Shown one piece after another: positions 1 to 13,730 of a DNA stretch of 64,000 nt. The position numbers and the translations under genes are program-made. Each line of letters opens with the position of its first letter. Position 1 is the first letter of the stretch. Under the pieces are notes generated by a model that saw only the letters and a list, made by a program, of their open reading frames with translations, did not search any database and was not told the DNA's origin. This DNA is from Lutjanus erythropterus (taxonomy: Eukaryota > Chordata > Actinopteri > Lutjaniformes > Lutjanidae), in NCBI GenBank assembly GCA_020091685.1, contig CM034598.1:22018326-22082325 (forward strand), written 5' to 3'.

Positions 1-3000
1 GTGCTGCTTCTCTCATGTCACAGAGGCGCAGGGTGCCTTTGCTGCTGCTATAGACAAACAGGTTACAGTGGTGGGGGTGAAACTCAGCCGCTGTGATCAC
101 CTCTGTCAGATCCTCCATGTTGGCTGGCTTGATGTCCACGATGTCTGAGAGGAAGCATCGCTCAGGAAAACAACAAAAAGAGACTGTGTCCTATGGCCTG
201 TGGTTTGTTTAAGCCTGAACTGTTTTTACCTGCTGGAGTCTGCCATGCTGCATGTACACATTCATCTTTTTTAGCAATTTTATCTATTAACTGAAAACTT
301 ATTAGATTGTATCTGACGTGAAAACCCACAGAGGTCCATAATCCACATGCAAAATAAAAGCCTCAGTGTATGTAAATGTATAAATAACCAACACAATGTA
401 AATAATTTACAGTAGAAATAAAGCAAACCAATATAAATATATCTTGGGGGGGATTGTTGGGAGTAAAGTAATTCCATATTCAGATAAACTGTAATATTAT
501 AAATCCTGTCTGGGTCAGGGATGTGACTGTTCCGTGTCCTATTGAGCTGGATTAGAACCCAGAAAGAGGCTGAAATATTTATACAGCTCTTGAATTATTC
601 ATTAAGCTACATTTTCACTCCTCAAGAATAATATTCCCCTCCCCCAACACCGTGTGTCTTAGTGGGATTTGCGATGTATGAGTTTATTGTGAGTGTGTGT
701 GTGTGAGAGTGTGTGTGTGGGCCGGGATTGATTACTGAGCATGTATAAGCATCTATGTGTTAAAGTATGCATGAATTATCTCTGTTCTTGTGTTTTAATA
801 AATCTACTCCTTGTGCATGTGTTCTCACATTTGTCTTCTCTCCTCCTCACTCTGCGCCACACTATGACCTACAAAGGATACTGAAGCTGCGGTCGGTGAT
901 GTCCAGGTGCCAGAGATTGATCCTCAGGTCATCGGCTGACATGTAGGTCTCATAGTCGGAGTTGACGGAGATGGAGTTGACATGGTAGGTGTGGGCGTTG
1001 GCAAACACTCGCCGTGGGCTCACCTCCACCATCAGGTCCATCGGCTTCAACACCGGCACCTTGATAAGATAAGATAAGATAAGATAAGATAAGATGATTT
1101 AGTATGGTAAATATTTTGCATATTTCTCCTTTAATTTAAATGACTTGTTTAAACATTAGATGTATGTACATAGGAAAGGGTAAAAATTGTGTAGTGATGT
1201 AGATAAAGCATCTTGAAATTGGTCATTTCATTTTAAAAAAGTCAATCAATAATACGTTATTGCTAGAACCCCTAAGTTGCTCATTTGATAGCAAGATCGA
1301 GAGCCAGTTCAGTGCATGACTTACAGTTCGTTTGGCTGTATATTCATTTCCTTACACACAATTTCATTGTCAATGCGTGATTTACATTTTCATACACAGC
1401 TTAAACATGTGTCCTTATTTGCATACAGCACAGTGGGAGCCCCATCACCATACGCATAGAGACCTCCACAAAGAAGGAGGACATCCTACACTATTGTGTG
1501 CTGCTGCGTCCTGATTACCAAGAATTCATCACAAATAGGAACACTGATGTTTTAACTTGTTTAGATCCAGTGCAGATGTTGTGTTGCCGTTCTGTACAGC
1601 TGGAAACAGAGGTTTTCTCCGCCCCCGCACACTCACACATACACACATGTAGCATTGTGCCAGTGACCCATTTTTGCACATGCAAACACATCTGTACCTA
1701 CTGACCCAGTTATGTTGCACAACTGACAGCATGAATGTTTTAATGTGTGCAAGAGAAAGATAGCTAGATAGATAGATAGCTAGATAGCTAGATAGATAGA
1801 TAGATAGATTGATTGATTGATTGATAGACAGATAGATAGATAGATAGATATACCTGTAGGGAGGTGACAGTGGAGATGTCCTTGATGCGACCCTCCTCAT
1901 CCTTCAGGTTGTATCCCTCAGGCCGTTTGTCTCTTTCACTCACCTTCCACAATTTAATGGTCTTATCTGTGAAACAGACAGGGCCATTAAGCAACCGGAT
2001 AAGAACAGATTTGATCATTCAAAAGTGTAACAAGCGAATAAAAGGCACTTTTTTCACACACTCCGGGGTTAAGAAGCTATCTGGAGATCTCAGATTAGGT
2101 ATGTTTAAGAATCAACATCAGAGTAGAATTTCATCCCAAATTGGTAAGACTAAAAGCCTAAAATCTTTAACAAAAAAAGGAGCTGTTTGGGGATTTTAGC
2201 ATAAAGACACAGTAAACTCAAGCACTTGAACCTGAAACAAATGACTTGATAGACAAGATAATCCACAACACTCAAATCTGTCAGCTCTCAAAGACAAGTG
2301 TGGACTCTGAAGCTATACATGAGCTATCAGTGAGACACACAAAGACTCTGTATTATATTGAAAAAATGAGAGCAGCAGCATTACCCGACTGCTGAGGCCC
2401 GTCTTACATTTTTAATACCCTCAATCATAAATAATATAGTGCTTAAATAAATCAATAACTGGGCACTCTGGGAAAATGTATAGATCCTCCAATATACCCA
2501 TATACTCAGAATGTAAACTGATGATGGGACATCTTATATCCACTCCTAATGCACTCTCTCTTTCGGTGAGGAGAAATCTCCTTTTCTGACCTACAAAACT
2601 CAAATAACAGTCTCAATTTCAACTACTCTGCCTTTTAAAAACAGTCATTCAAACAAGTAAAGTGTTTCCCCACAAGCACATCAGTACTTCCACATCTTCC
2701 TGGCTCCTCTAAGATGGCCCAGGCTTGGACAAATATTAAGGCAATTGGCTGAGTCCATCACCGCTTGTTTTTTGGGGTAATCTTTTTGCTAATTTAATGG
2801 TCCACCTCTGAAGAAAGAGTGAGAGCAACTGTTCTCATACAGACTCTAATTCAGAGTCAGTACACACCCACTGAGCTGAAGAATGAGGGGGAGGAAAATG
2901 GCCTGTAGATCCAAAATATTTTTATATCTAATGAGGTGGATTAAGGATTTCTTTCAAAACCAGAGGGGGCGATTGTAATAAATAGGGCTGAACGATTAAT

Positions 3001-6000
3001 CAAAATTTTATCAAAATGCAATATGGTCAACTGACATTTTCAAATCGCAAGAGGCTCAATATTTTTTTATGGCAAAACGTGAGAAATCACCATCTCCCAG
3101 ATGAAACTCCTGGGGGAATATATCTGCAATCACGAGTCGCTGGAATTGTAAAATATTAACATAAACTTAAGAACCATATACTGTATGTGTGTGGGGTCTC
3201 TTCTCACCATTGGTGGAGAGGAGGAAGTGTGCGGCGTTCTGCTGAGGCAGCCATCGGATCTTATTGATCTTCTCCTCGATCTCCAGACTCTTAAGGTAGT
3301 CGAACTCGGGCTCATGGCTCTGAAAGGTGCTGTAGACATTATACTCTCCCTGGGAGAATGGCTCAGTCTTGCTCTGTGGAAGGAAAAATGGAAAAGTGGA
3401 AAGTGCTGGGGAAGAAAAATGCGCACTTGCTCACATGTACAATCTCAGGGCAGTGTAACGCCCTGGAGCCTGACCCGGTGACCGTCACCTTGATCATGTG
3501 AAGAAATAGCATGGCACGGACTCTGCACAGCTGTAATGATACACTCTCTGACACAGCAGGAGACTTAGGTATTTATCAGTCAATCTGGACTGTAGCTGGA
3601 GGGGAATGGTGTGTGTTCATCACTGCCCTCAGCACTGAAATGAAAAGTGGTGTTTGCGTGTGTGTGAACGTGCATGTTGGCGTGTGTGTGCCTCTACCTC
3701 AGGTTCCCTCTGAAAGATCACCACTCGGCCCCCTTTGTCCCCTGTGGCCAGGAGCTCTCCGGTGTGGTTGAACTCAACAGTGGAGATGATATCAGCTGAG
3801 GGGCGAGAGACATAGAGACAAAGATGGAGGACGAAAGAGAGAGAGAGAGAGAGAGAGAAAAAAGCAGCCATTAGCTAATTGACCACATATCATCATTCAT
3901 CTGTCTAATCTGTTTATCTGGCTCTAAATTATTAAAACGAGTGAACAGTAAATGCATTAACATGTAAGTGGATTAAATTATGCAAATGAATGTGTGGAAT
4001 AAAAACAATATTTGATCAATAATACAAATATTCTGTAACTGTGTGCAGGCTTTCAGCAAGGTTCCTACTAGAGCTGCAACATTTAATCAATTAGTCAACT
4101 ACTAAATTATCTTGCAATTAATAGATTTTTGAATCTTTTCTTTTTAAAGAAAAAAGTGAAAATTCTCTGATTTCAGTTTCTTGAATATGAATATTTTCTA
4201 ACTTCTCTACTCAGTAAACTGAATATGAGGATGTTTTCTTATTTTGTTGATTTTATAGACAAAAACTTTTATCTGCACATAAACACACACAGCTGTTTCA
4301 CATTTGGCACAGGTGTTATCATTGTCCCACTATGACACACACACAATGACGCACACTATGACTCTCCAGTACACAAGATTACAGTGCCATCTGAGTTCAT
4401 CACACGTGTGCGTGTAGGAATAATTATGTACTCTGTAATCTCTTTGGTGTCTTAAAGTGTAAACACAACTCAGAGTGTATTTGCATTAGTGATTAAATAT
4501 CAATCTAATATAATTTTTCAGGACAGTCATTTGCATATTTGCAACATCCACAGGCTCTGACTGTGTCCCGAAACACCAACACAGTCTGACTCAGTGACAA
4601 CGGTGTAATATGAAGAGTAAGCATGTTATCAGCCACTTAGTCTTTACTGCCTCACTGCTTTCAGAGAACCTTAATGCATCACACGAGATCTACAGAATGT
4701 GTGATGAAAGCACATGGTTGTAATGTCTAATAAAAAGCATGTAAATGTCATATATGAAGCTTGAATCAGGTTTAATATGACATGTAATCTCCTCCTTGTC
4801 CCTTTGGATGACCTGGTATGAGGCCCTGTAAGGTCATCTCAGGTCATCTAAACCTCAACGGTCAAACTAAGCCACAATAGATAAGGTAATTTGCTAGTCA
4901 CGACTGCCATGTCATCTTCCTACATTCAGACATCTCTGTCAAAATCTTATTGCTTTGAAAAGAACAAACAAGCAAAGAAGTGAACTGAATGTTCAGCTCA
5001 GCTGTGAGGTTTCAAATCTGTGGTTGGACTGTTTTCACACTTGTAAATTCAAAGGCCGTGTTAAGGACAGACAGTTGCTGGTGTTGCTGATCACCATGGT
5101 GATGGCTTCAGTGATCATCTTCAAAATGGTCATAATCCAACGCACACACTCACAACAAACACAGATTTCCAGGTTTTATTTATCTAAATGTATCCATATA
5201 TAACTATAAAGTGGCTTAAGACAGATCAAATCAATTCACAATTAATTACGTGTTTCAGAGGAACAGTTCTTGGCTTCCAGGAGTCTTGCACCACTATAGA
5301 AAATTCTCTGCTTCGCTTGGTGCCAGACCTATTGAAGCCTACTGGAGATGCACGGAGAAGCACACTAAAACCCAACATATCAACGCCATATGACCTTTGT
5401 CGAAGAAATCCCTCAAAACCTTAAAACGCACACTTTAGAGAATGCAATACTGACTGACTTTTCCAAATGGGAGCATTTGCTCATTTGCTTTTGGTCTCCA
5501 AATAGCATGATTGACACTGCATCTCGAACAAGTGTCACCAAAGTCTGGAGCATAAAATGTTTCCAGGTTTCCAGCAGAGACTCCACAAAGTTACCAGACC
5601 AGAAATAGTTACAGCATTTAACCTCCCTACTGTCCTGATCTGTATTTTTATTTATTTTATTTTATTTTTCACTTTTGTACATAATAAACAAGATAACAAC
5701 TTAGTGATCTTTAGAAGTGCTTGTTGCAGCATGTTAATAGAAAACATATTTCAGTCAGCATTGGCTTTTCCTTAAAATAGATTTGTTGTTGCAAATTACT
5801 TATATATTAAAGTAATTTCTCGCAGACAGAGCTGCCACTTTATATGCCCATGTGCTTGATATTTTCTAACAAACATTAGTTTACCTGATATGTCTTGCAG
5901 TTGCTCCAATTAAAGTGTTTTAAAACACTGGCAGCAGTTGCAATTGCTTGTATGTAACTTGTGCAATTTACTGTAGCATAAAGAAGATAAAGTCATGAAA

Positions 6001-7122
6001 TTGTATCTGAATAAACATTAAAAACGACTGAAAACTGCACTTCAAAACACAAAACCTACAGTTATTTTAAATTGTGTTCAAGGTATGAAGCTGCACAACC
6101 CACAGGCATATTAACAAGGTGCACTTTGACTGACCTACTGTTCTAGCCTCTAAAGCAGCCCAGCCTCAGAGATTTCTGTGCATAAAAAAACTCGAATCTT
6201 CCACTGCACTACCAAATAATCAAACATCTTCCAAAATGTCACAGATTAGATTTAAAAACTCATTTCAGATGTATCCAACCAAGCCTTTGACAAAGGAATC
6301 CACCAGGCTCAGTTCTGATAGAACAGAAGATGATCCTCCTCTGTCAGCATCGACTGTAATAAAAATAGAGCGTATTTATTGAGAGTCGGAGTGATTCAAA
6401 GCTGTAGGCTTGCCTATTTTGTGGTGGCCTTGAGAGAGAGAGATTTTATGATGAGGGGAGGCAGGGACTGCTCCTCAATCCTTATTCATCCTGCTCCTCA
6501 TACACTTCATGTATTACTGGTTGCCTCTTTCTCTAGATCATTTTTCCACTTGTCATTGCACTGTTGCTGCAGAATCCTCTTTATTCCTCAGTTTCAATTT
6601 CTTTTCTCTGTTTCAGGCCTTTTCTATATCCCTTTCCCCCACTAACACGTTCTTTTGTCATTTCTCATCTCATGTTGCCCAGTTTTCTCTCTTTTGCCCA
6701 GTTTCACTCTCACATTTCCGTCTTGGTTGTCTGTGCTCTCTCTCATCCCTCCCCCACGGCACTCTGCTGCCTGCCTGCCTGTAGGTTAGCGTGTTCGTTG
6801 TGGTGGTGGTCATGCTGCCTGTGGAAGAATGGGAAGGATGGAGAGGGAGGTGGAGGCGGTGGAGGGGTCCTGTCGGTGAGCAGGGATTGCCATGGTAACA
6901 GGCTGAGCCAACCAGTGGCAGCGGTACTCGTAACGGTTAGCCGTATATGGCAGTCTGGTGAAGGAGGAAGTGAGATTCATCAACCCAATCCTCGCAGGAA
7001 GAAGGAGCGCGGTAAAATAATTATGGTGCTGCAGTTTTGTCCACTGACAAACATTACTCCATGAATACCAGGAGATAGAGCAGACGCTAAGGTCCAAATT
7101 GAGGATATGCAGATAATTAATG

Positions 7123-7159
<37 letters not shown>

Positions 7160-10100
7160 CAGCACTTACATAGTCTCGATTTTAGTAAATGCACACAGAA
7201 GTATTAACAAATGTAGTTTTGGATTTAATCATAAGTGACTCTCTCCACATAAATATTTTTCAATGCACACAAAAGTTTTTACTGTTGTTTATAAATGGCA
7301 AACAAATACAGATATAAAAAATAGGGTGCACCGTTCAGCTCATAGGACGCCTCTCAAACATATTTAAAGTGCACACACAAATATTTTACATCATTTTAGT
7401 AAAAATCCACAAAAATATGTGATTAAAGGTATTTGCAGGTTTCATCAAGACATATTTGGTTGTAGTTACATTTATATACAAACGTTGATGTTGATATGCA
7501 TTTACAAACGGTTTGTCACATGTGAACTTCACTGCATTTGTATGTGTGGGTCTTTTGATATTCCCCTGCCATGGCTCAACTCACAAATGCATTATTTTCA
7601 ACAGGGAATAAGGCTGGGCAATAAATTGATATTATATCTATACTGTGATATGAGACTAGATATCGTCTTAGATTTTGGACATTTTTACACCGTGATAAGA
7701 TGTAAGTGTTGTCTTTTCCTGGTTTTGAAGGCTACATTACAGTAAAGTGAAGTGATTTTCTGAGCTTACTACACTGTTCTAGCTGTTCTTTTATTTGCCT
7801 TTTTTCATAATCAACATAACTGACATTAATATCGAGGTATTTGGTAATATCATGATTTTTGATTCTAACCATGTTACCCAAGGCTACTTTATACACTGCT
7901 GGGTAGTTTAATCTACAAAAATGCATCATAATCTATAAGATCATCACTATTTGGGAATCTACAAAAGTTATTTTAGAGAAAATGTGCATATTGAGATATA
8001 TGTGGTATATAGCTGCTTAATCTAAATAAAAATCCCAGAGATATTATTTATAAGCTGTATCGCCAATTACACACAAGCACTTTAAGTGCTTCGAATACAT
8101 ATATTTTAAACTTTTACTACATTTATAAAACAGGAAATATTTGTGTTTGTATCAGAAATGGGTTGAATCCCAGTTTACTATATAATCTATGGTTGAAGCC
8201 AGTTGTTCCCCCTGCCCCCTCCTCTCAAGGCTCAAAGAAGCTAATAATTTCAAGAACACACTGAAAGCACACGACGCAGCTTTGTATTCACGCAATCATG
8301 TAATGATGCACAGCCAGTGTATGAGTGTGTGCTTGATGCTGTATGTGTGCATCCAGCACATTTACAGATAACTGTGCCTCCACTCAAGTTGCACAGAGAA
8401 AGAGCTAAGCTAAGCAAAACCACAGGAGCGGCACACAATATAGCTGAATAAAATATGGAGCACACACTCTCCTCTCTCATCCTCTGTCTGTTCTCAACCT
8501 GAAGCCTCTTCATCTCCTGCGTTTCCCTCTTTCTCTCACACACACAGAAACACACACAAACACTTAGCTCACACCCATCTGTCTCTCTGATGCTCTTTAT
8601 TAGAAGAGCAATACAGAAAAATAAACCTCCAAGAATACAAACAACCACTGCAGAAAAAAGCATCATGAGCGTTGTGGCTCTGCTCCAAGAGGAACCACTG
8701 GCCACTCTTCTGATGTAGTATGTGTGTGTGACTGTTTTTTAGATTGTCAAGCTGTAATTCAATGTCTTATAGTGTGGATGTGTGTGTGTGCTACAGTATA
8801 GCAGGCTAGCTGTGTCTGTCTCCCACAGACAGTCCATTAGCATCAGCAGGCCTGTCTGACTCATCGCCACACTGCAGGAGCTAGGGGGAACACACTGTGA
8901 CTGCAAGTGCAGGCGCCCACACATACAGTACACATCAACACAACACACCACACAAACATGAATGAACTCAATGACACAGAGAAGCATCAAAAAACATGCA
9001 CAAGTGATAAACACCAAACACTCAAATGCACTGCAAGGTGTTTACAAAAACAGCAGCTCCTCAGAGATCAAACAACGTTGTAGGGAGGAATGATGAGTAA
9101 GATCAATAGAGAAGAAAACAACAACAGTTTTGGTAATTCACTAAAGGTGCGGCAAGCGATTCTGGAGAAAGATGGTTCATTATTGAGTATCATTCCCAGG
9201 ACATCAAATACTGACATTTTGGGAATGAGACTCAACAATCAACTATCCTACCAAACAGGGAGAAAAACAGAAATCCAGTTTTCTCTCAGACCACTTGAAT
9301 TACATCATGCTTTAAGGTCATTATGGACCTGGCTAATATATCTAATATTATTTATAATCTACAATATGTAACATGTCCATATCAAAATATCTAAAAACAC
9401 TAGACCCCTGTTATAGATTTTTGGCTGGACCGCAGGGGGCAGCCCTATGGGTTGCTGGGTGGCTGAGTAAGTAAGTAAGTAATGAAGTGATGAAGCTAGA
9501 CCATTGGTCAGTCGACTGTACATCATGATATCATCGACAACGGCACCTCGCCACCACACACGACTGTGCCCAGTCAGCGCACTTCACCCGGTAAACAAGC
9601 TGCACCTTGCTCACAACTGACTCAAGTGTTTTAGACAGAGTTTTGTGTTTTAGACACAATGTGGCTCTTTATAAGCTCTTCAAATCAGACATGGCTTATT
9701 TCAAGGTGACCCTGTTTGTTCAGGTAAGCCTCATGACCACTCAAACAAATCATATTCCCTGCTGCCACAGTAGTGTCCATGCTGAACCGCTGGAAAATCA
9801 CCTGGTTGTTTTGTATGACGACTCCCAGCAGAGAGCACGGGAAAGGCAGTGTGTGAATATGGACAGAAGTGTCTACATCAAAGTTTGTCTGATCATGTAG
9901 CCTGATGTTACTCTACAGTTCTGTGGCAGTAAACTGGAGTCTGATAACAGTGACAAACAGGTAGATTCATGTTATATACAGATCTATGAAACAAGCATGC
10001 ATGTCCACACCCATCTCTCCCTATGGAAGCCCATTTCCGCTGATGTGATGGAAAAAAAGGATACTGTAGGTCATTATAATGAGAAACTTTCTCAAAATAA

Positions 10101-12164
10101 TGAGTTAGTACTTCAGAATAATGACTTAGTATCTTTAAATAACATGCAACCTTCTCAAACTAATTTATTTAGACCATGTATGAGACAGACTGTTACACTA
10201 TCATATCACAGCACAAAACAAAACAGTAATAATAATGAAAATTCATCTATATATCACAGCATCACTTTCATTTTGAGGTTGGTGCAGCCATGTACTAGGT
10301 TTAACCTCATCTTGTTTTGAGTTGTGTAGTACATTATCCTAAATGTTACCAATAATGGTCAAACTCAGAGAAATCCGTCATTTATTCAAGGTAATGGTAC
10401 ATTCCCTGATAGCTGCTAGTAGCTGTAACTTCTGGGACACACGAGATACGCTGGATACGTCAGAGAGTTTTATTTCATACATGATTTCTGCCTGAGTTGT
10501 GTCACATAAATTTTCATCGGCTATGGTGTTTGTTTCAAACTCCCATGATCCCATGCCCCATCACAACATCATCAAACTACATCTTTTATTTTTGTTTTAA
10601 TGTGAGACCCCTAGTGGCAGAACTACACAACTAATAGAGAAAATAACCAACAGATTAGATATTAACTATATTATACTGAATCATACTATATTACTTAAAT
10701 TATACTATACTATAAACTATATTATTCTGGTGAGTTTTTAGTCAATGCATGTACTTCATCAACAGAAAATGCCATCTGCCATTGCCATCTACTGTAGCTA
10801 ATACAGTGGCTGCACTGACTATCTCACACAAACTTATGTCAAATAATCCAAATGATCCATTTAAGTGAAAATAATTGAGTATCTCAGGGTTTTGGGAGAT
10901 TGGTTGGACAAATCAAGCAATTTGAAGGTGTCACCTGACATTTTATAAAACATAAATTAATTAAGAGAGAAAATAATAATCGGATTGATTATTAGTTACA
11001 ACCATAGTCTGTATTATACACATTAAGATTAGAGCTCATCTGTGGCTACATAATTAGACAAGGAAAACACTGTTGAGAAGCAAAGAGAGGAGAGGAGGTT
11101 TAAGGGATAGCTGAGAGTGGTACTGTAGGTTGAGTGGTTGATTTCCGTATTTCTTTTTGTTAAGGCAACCACAGGGACAGAGAGGGGAGCAGACGTCCTA
11201 CAGTCCCAATTATAGATATCTTAGGTCTGAGTAAACACGAACCATTAAAGCCGAGCCAAAAACACACACTCCTTAAAAGCAAGGACAAGCCACCACTCAG
11301 CAGGAGATGTGTGTGTGTGTGTATGTGTGTTGGAGAGTGTGTGTGTGTGCATGCTGCAGCTCAAGCACCCCGCATTTCCTGTGTACGTGTGCACAAGTGT
11401 GTGTACTCAATTACCCTGTAGAGAAATAAATGGGTTGGAGGCAGAGAAGGGGAGGCGGGAGAGAAAGAGACGAGGGGAGAGAGACTGCTGGAGGGAGACG
11501 TTAAATTGATCCCCATCCTGCAGTTTTGGAGTTATCTGGAAAAAAAAAAAACGGTGCATGTGTTTGTGTTAGAGGTGCACATGTGTGGAGAGGAGTGATT
11601 TAAGCCCAGCACAGCAGGGAACCTGCCATTTCTCCAAACACACATCGGCACAATGGAGCAGAGCTGGTGTGAGCCTAATGGTTATGGACACAAACAATTA
11701 GAATCACAAACTGAGCCAGCGTCAGCTGCATGTGTGAAATACACCTGAAATCCTGCTCTGCCTGCATGAATTTCAGAGACACAATGTGTGATTCATTTTT
11801 GATAAAAATCAATTTGCTTTTCCAATAAATTTCTCAGACTGTAACATAAAAAAGATTAGGAGCTTAGCATGGTTTACACCCAAGCTAACCCTGGCAATAC
11901 TGAAAACTGAGATTATGTGTCGACGCCTCATAAATACTGAAATGTAATCCCTTATTCTGAGAACTCGACCCTTTTTTATGCTGACACTCTAATCTTTCTG
12001 TGCGGATGTGTGTAGAGCTGCAACCATTAGTGGATCGGAAGAAAATCATACATACAATAAGTTAAATAATTGTTGCAAAAATGACAGAAATTCACTGGTC
12101 AGTGAGCTAGTTATAATGGGCCCCAGTGCAAACTAGTGCACTCAAGTTACTAGTTATAAAGCAT

Positions 12165-12230
<66 letters not shown>

Positions 12231-13695
12231 TGTTATCCTAATGTTACCTGCTGCATGGTTGTTGACATACCACTGATGGCAGTGTTGAAGCCTATGCCAC
12301 CTAAACTGCTGCAAAGCTGCTGGGAGAGCAGTCGTAGGTGTGCTCAACTCATCAGTCTTGACAGATTTTGCATCTAAACTAGCTACTGTCTCTCTTCTTG
12401 TCAAATGATCAAAATAGAAACATCAACATATATCTTACCCAGCAATCATTGTTGCATAATGCATATTTATGAAAAAATGCCAAAGAAAATAAGAAATTAT
12501 TGATTTAATTGAACATTTTGTTTAGTTCATTTACGGTCTATGAAGAATAAGCAAATATCACTGTTTTTTTACACTGTCACTTTAGTATTTCTGGATGTGT
12601 GTAGAGCTGAAATGATAAGTAGATCGATTATATACAGTACAATATTATACCCGTATATAATTGTAGTCTTTTTTGAGCAAAGATACCAGAAATTCACTAG
12701 TTTGGGGTGTAGGGTAGTTATGATGGGCCTTAGTGTCGGTGTATTGACTTGTTTCTTGGCCAAGTCATCATTGTAAATGAGAATTGGTTCTCAATTGACT
12801 TAGCTTGTTAAATAAAGGTCAAATAAAAAAATATATATATAATAAATTTATAAAAAAGATTACTACCAACTTTTTTTGAACAATCAATCAATCAATCGAT
12901 AAATGACCATGACAGAGATGGCTTTACCTTTTCAGATTCATACATAGCAAATGGCACCATTTTTAAATTTAATGTGAGTTTTTTGAATTGCACTGATTCT
13001 TCCTGCTCAGATGATAATCTTACTCAAGTTTTTGTACCAACAGCAAACTAAATACCTCTGTATTTAAACTGTTTTTCAGACAGAACAAGCTCTGTTAAGG
13101 ATCTGGGAGATTATAGCAGACAGTTATCTCTATTTTCAGACATTTTATAGACCCTCTGAACTTTAAAAAATAATCAGCAGATAAACTGATGATGAAAAAA
13201 ATTGTTAGATGTAACCCTACGCGTGTGTGCATAGGGCTGCATGATATGGTAAAAAAAAAAATCATACTGCAATATAGCTCAGGATTAGTGAGAATAATCA
13301 TTTTTCTATCCCAGTTTTCATTTTCACTGAAAAAATCAGGGTGAAGTCTGACCCAAACAATCATGTTCGACCAGGCCTTCATTATGGTGTTTTTTGTTAC
13401 ACATTTTCCCTTTATAAAAAACTTGCAGCTGCAGATTTGGATATTGCACTTGGCCATATTGTGATTTCAATAATATTTTGATTTATTCTACAACCCCAGT
13501 GCTTATGAATGTCTGCACAGTACATGTACAGCTTGTATGTGTTTAGAGGTTTCGAGGGTGTGTCTGTGTGTGTTTGTGTGCACGAATGTGAGTGTCCATG
13601 TGCATTTTGCTCCATGTTAAATAGAAGTAAATGTAAGATAGCTGTGCTTTGAAGGATACGGGTTGTCGTCTGGTCAAACTATTTAAAGAAATCAA

Positions 13696-13730
<35 letters not shown>

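Larger units (their letters stand above)
145..3697 (-). other. Introns 2-5 of the ppp2r2c-like gene
   Basis: The introns are 145-881, 1060-1853, 1967-3207 and 3374-3697. The 1060-1853 intron is bordered at both splice sites by TATC-type microsatellites (see separate entries). The 1967-3207 intron holds a short remnant beginning tagggctgaacgattaatc near 2982. The other introns show no recognisable element. Confidence 0.75.

Noticed and set aside
12126-12404. Overlapping frames of His-Thr and Cys-Val repeats
   Set aside because: Direct translation of the CA microsatellite.
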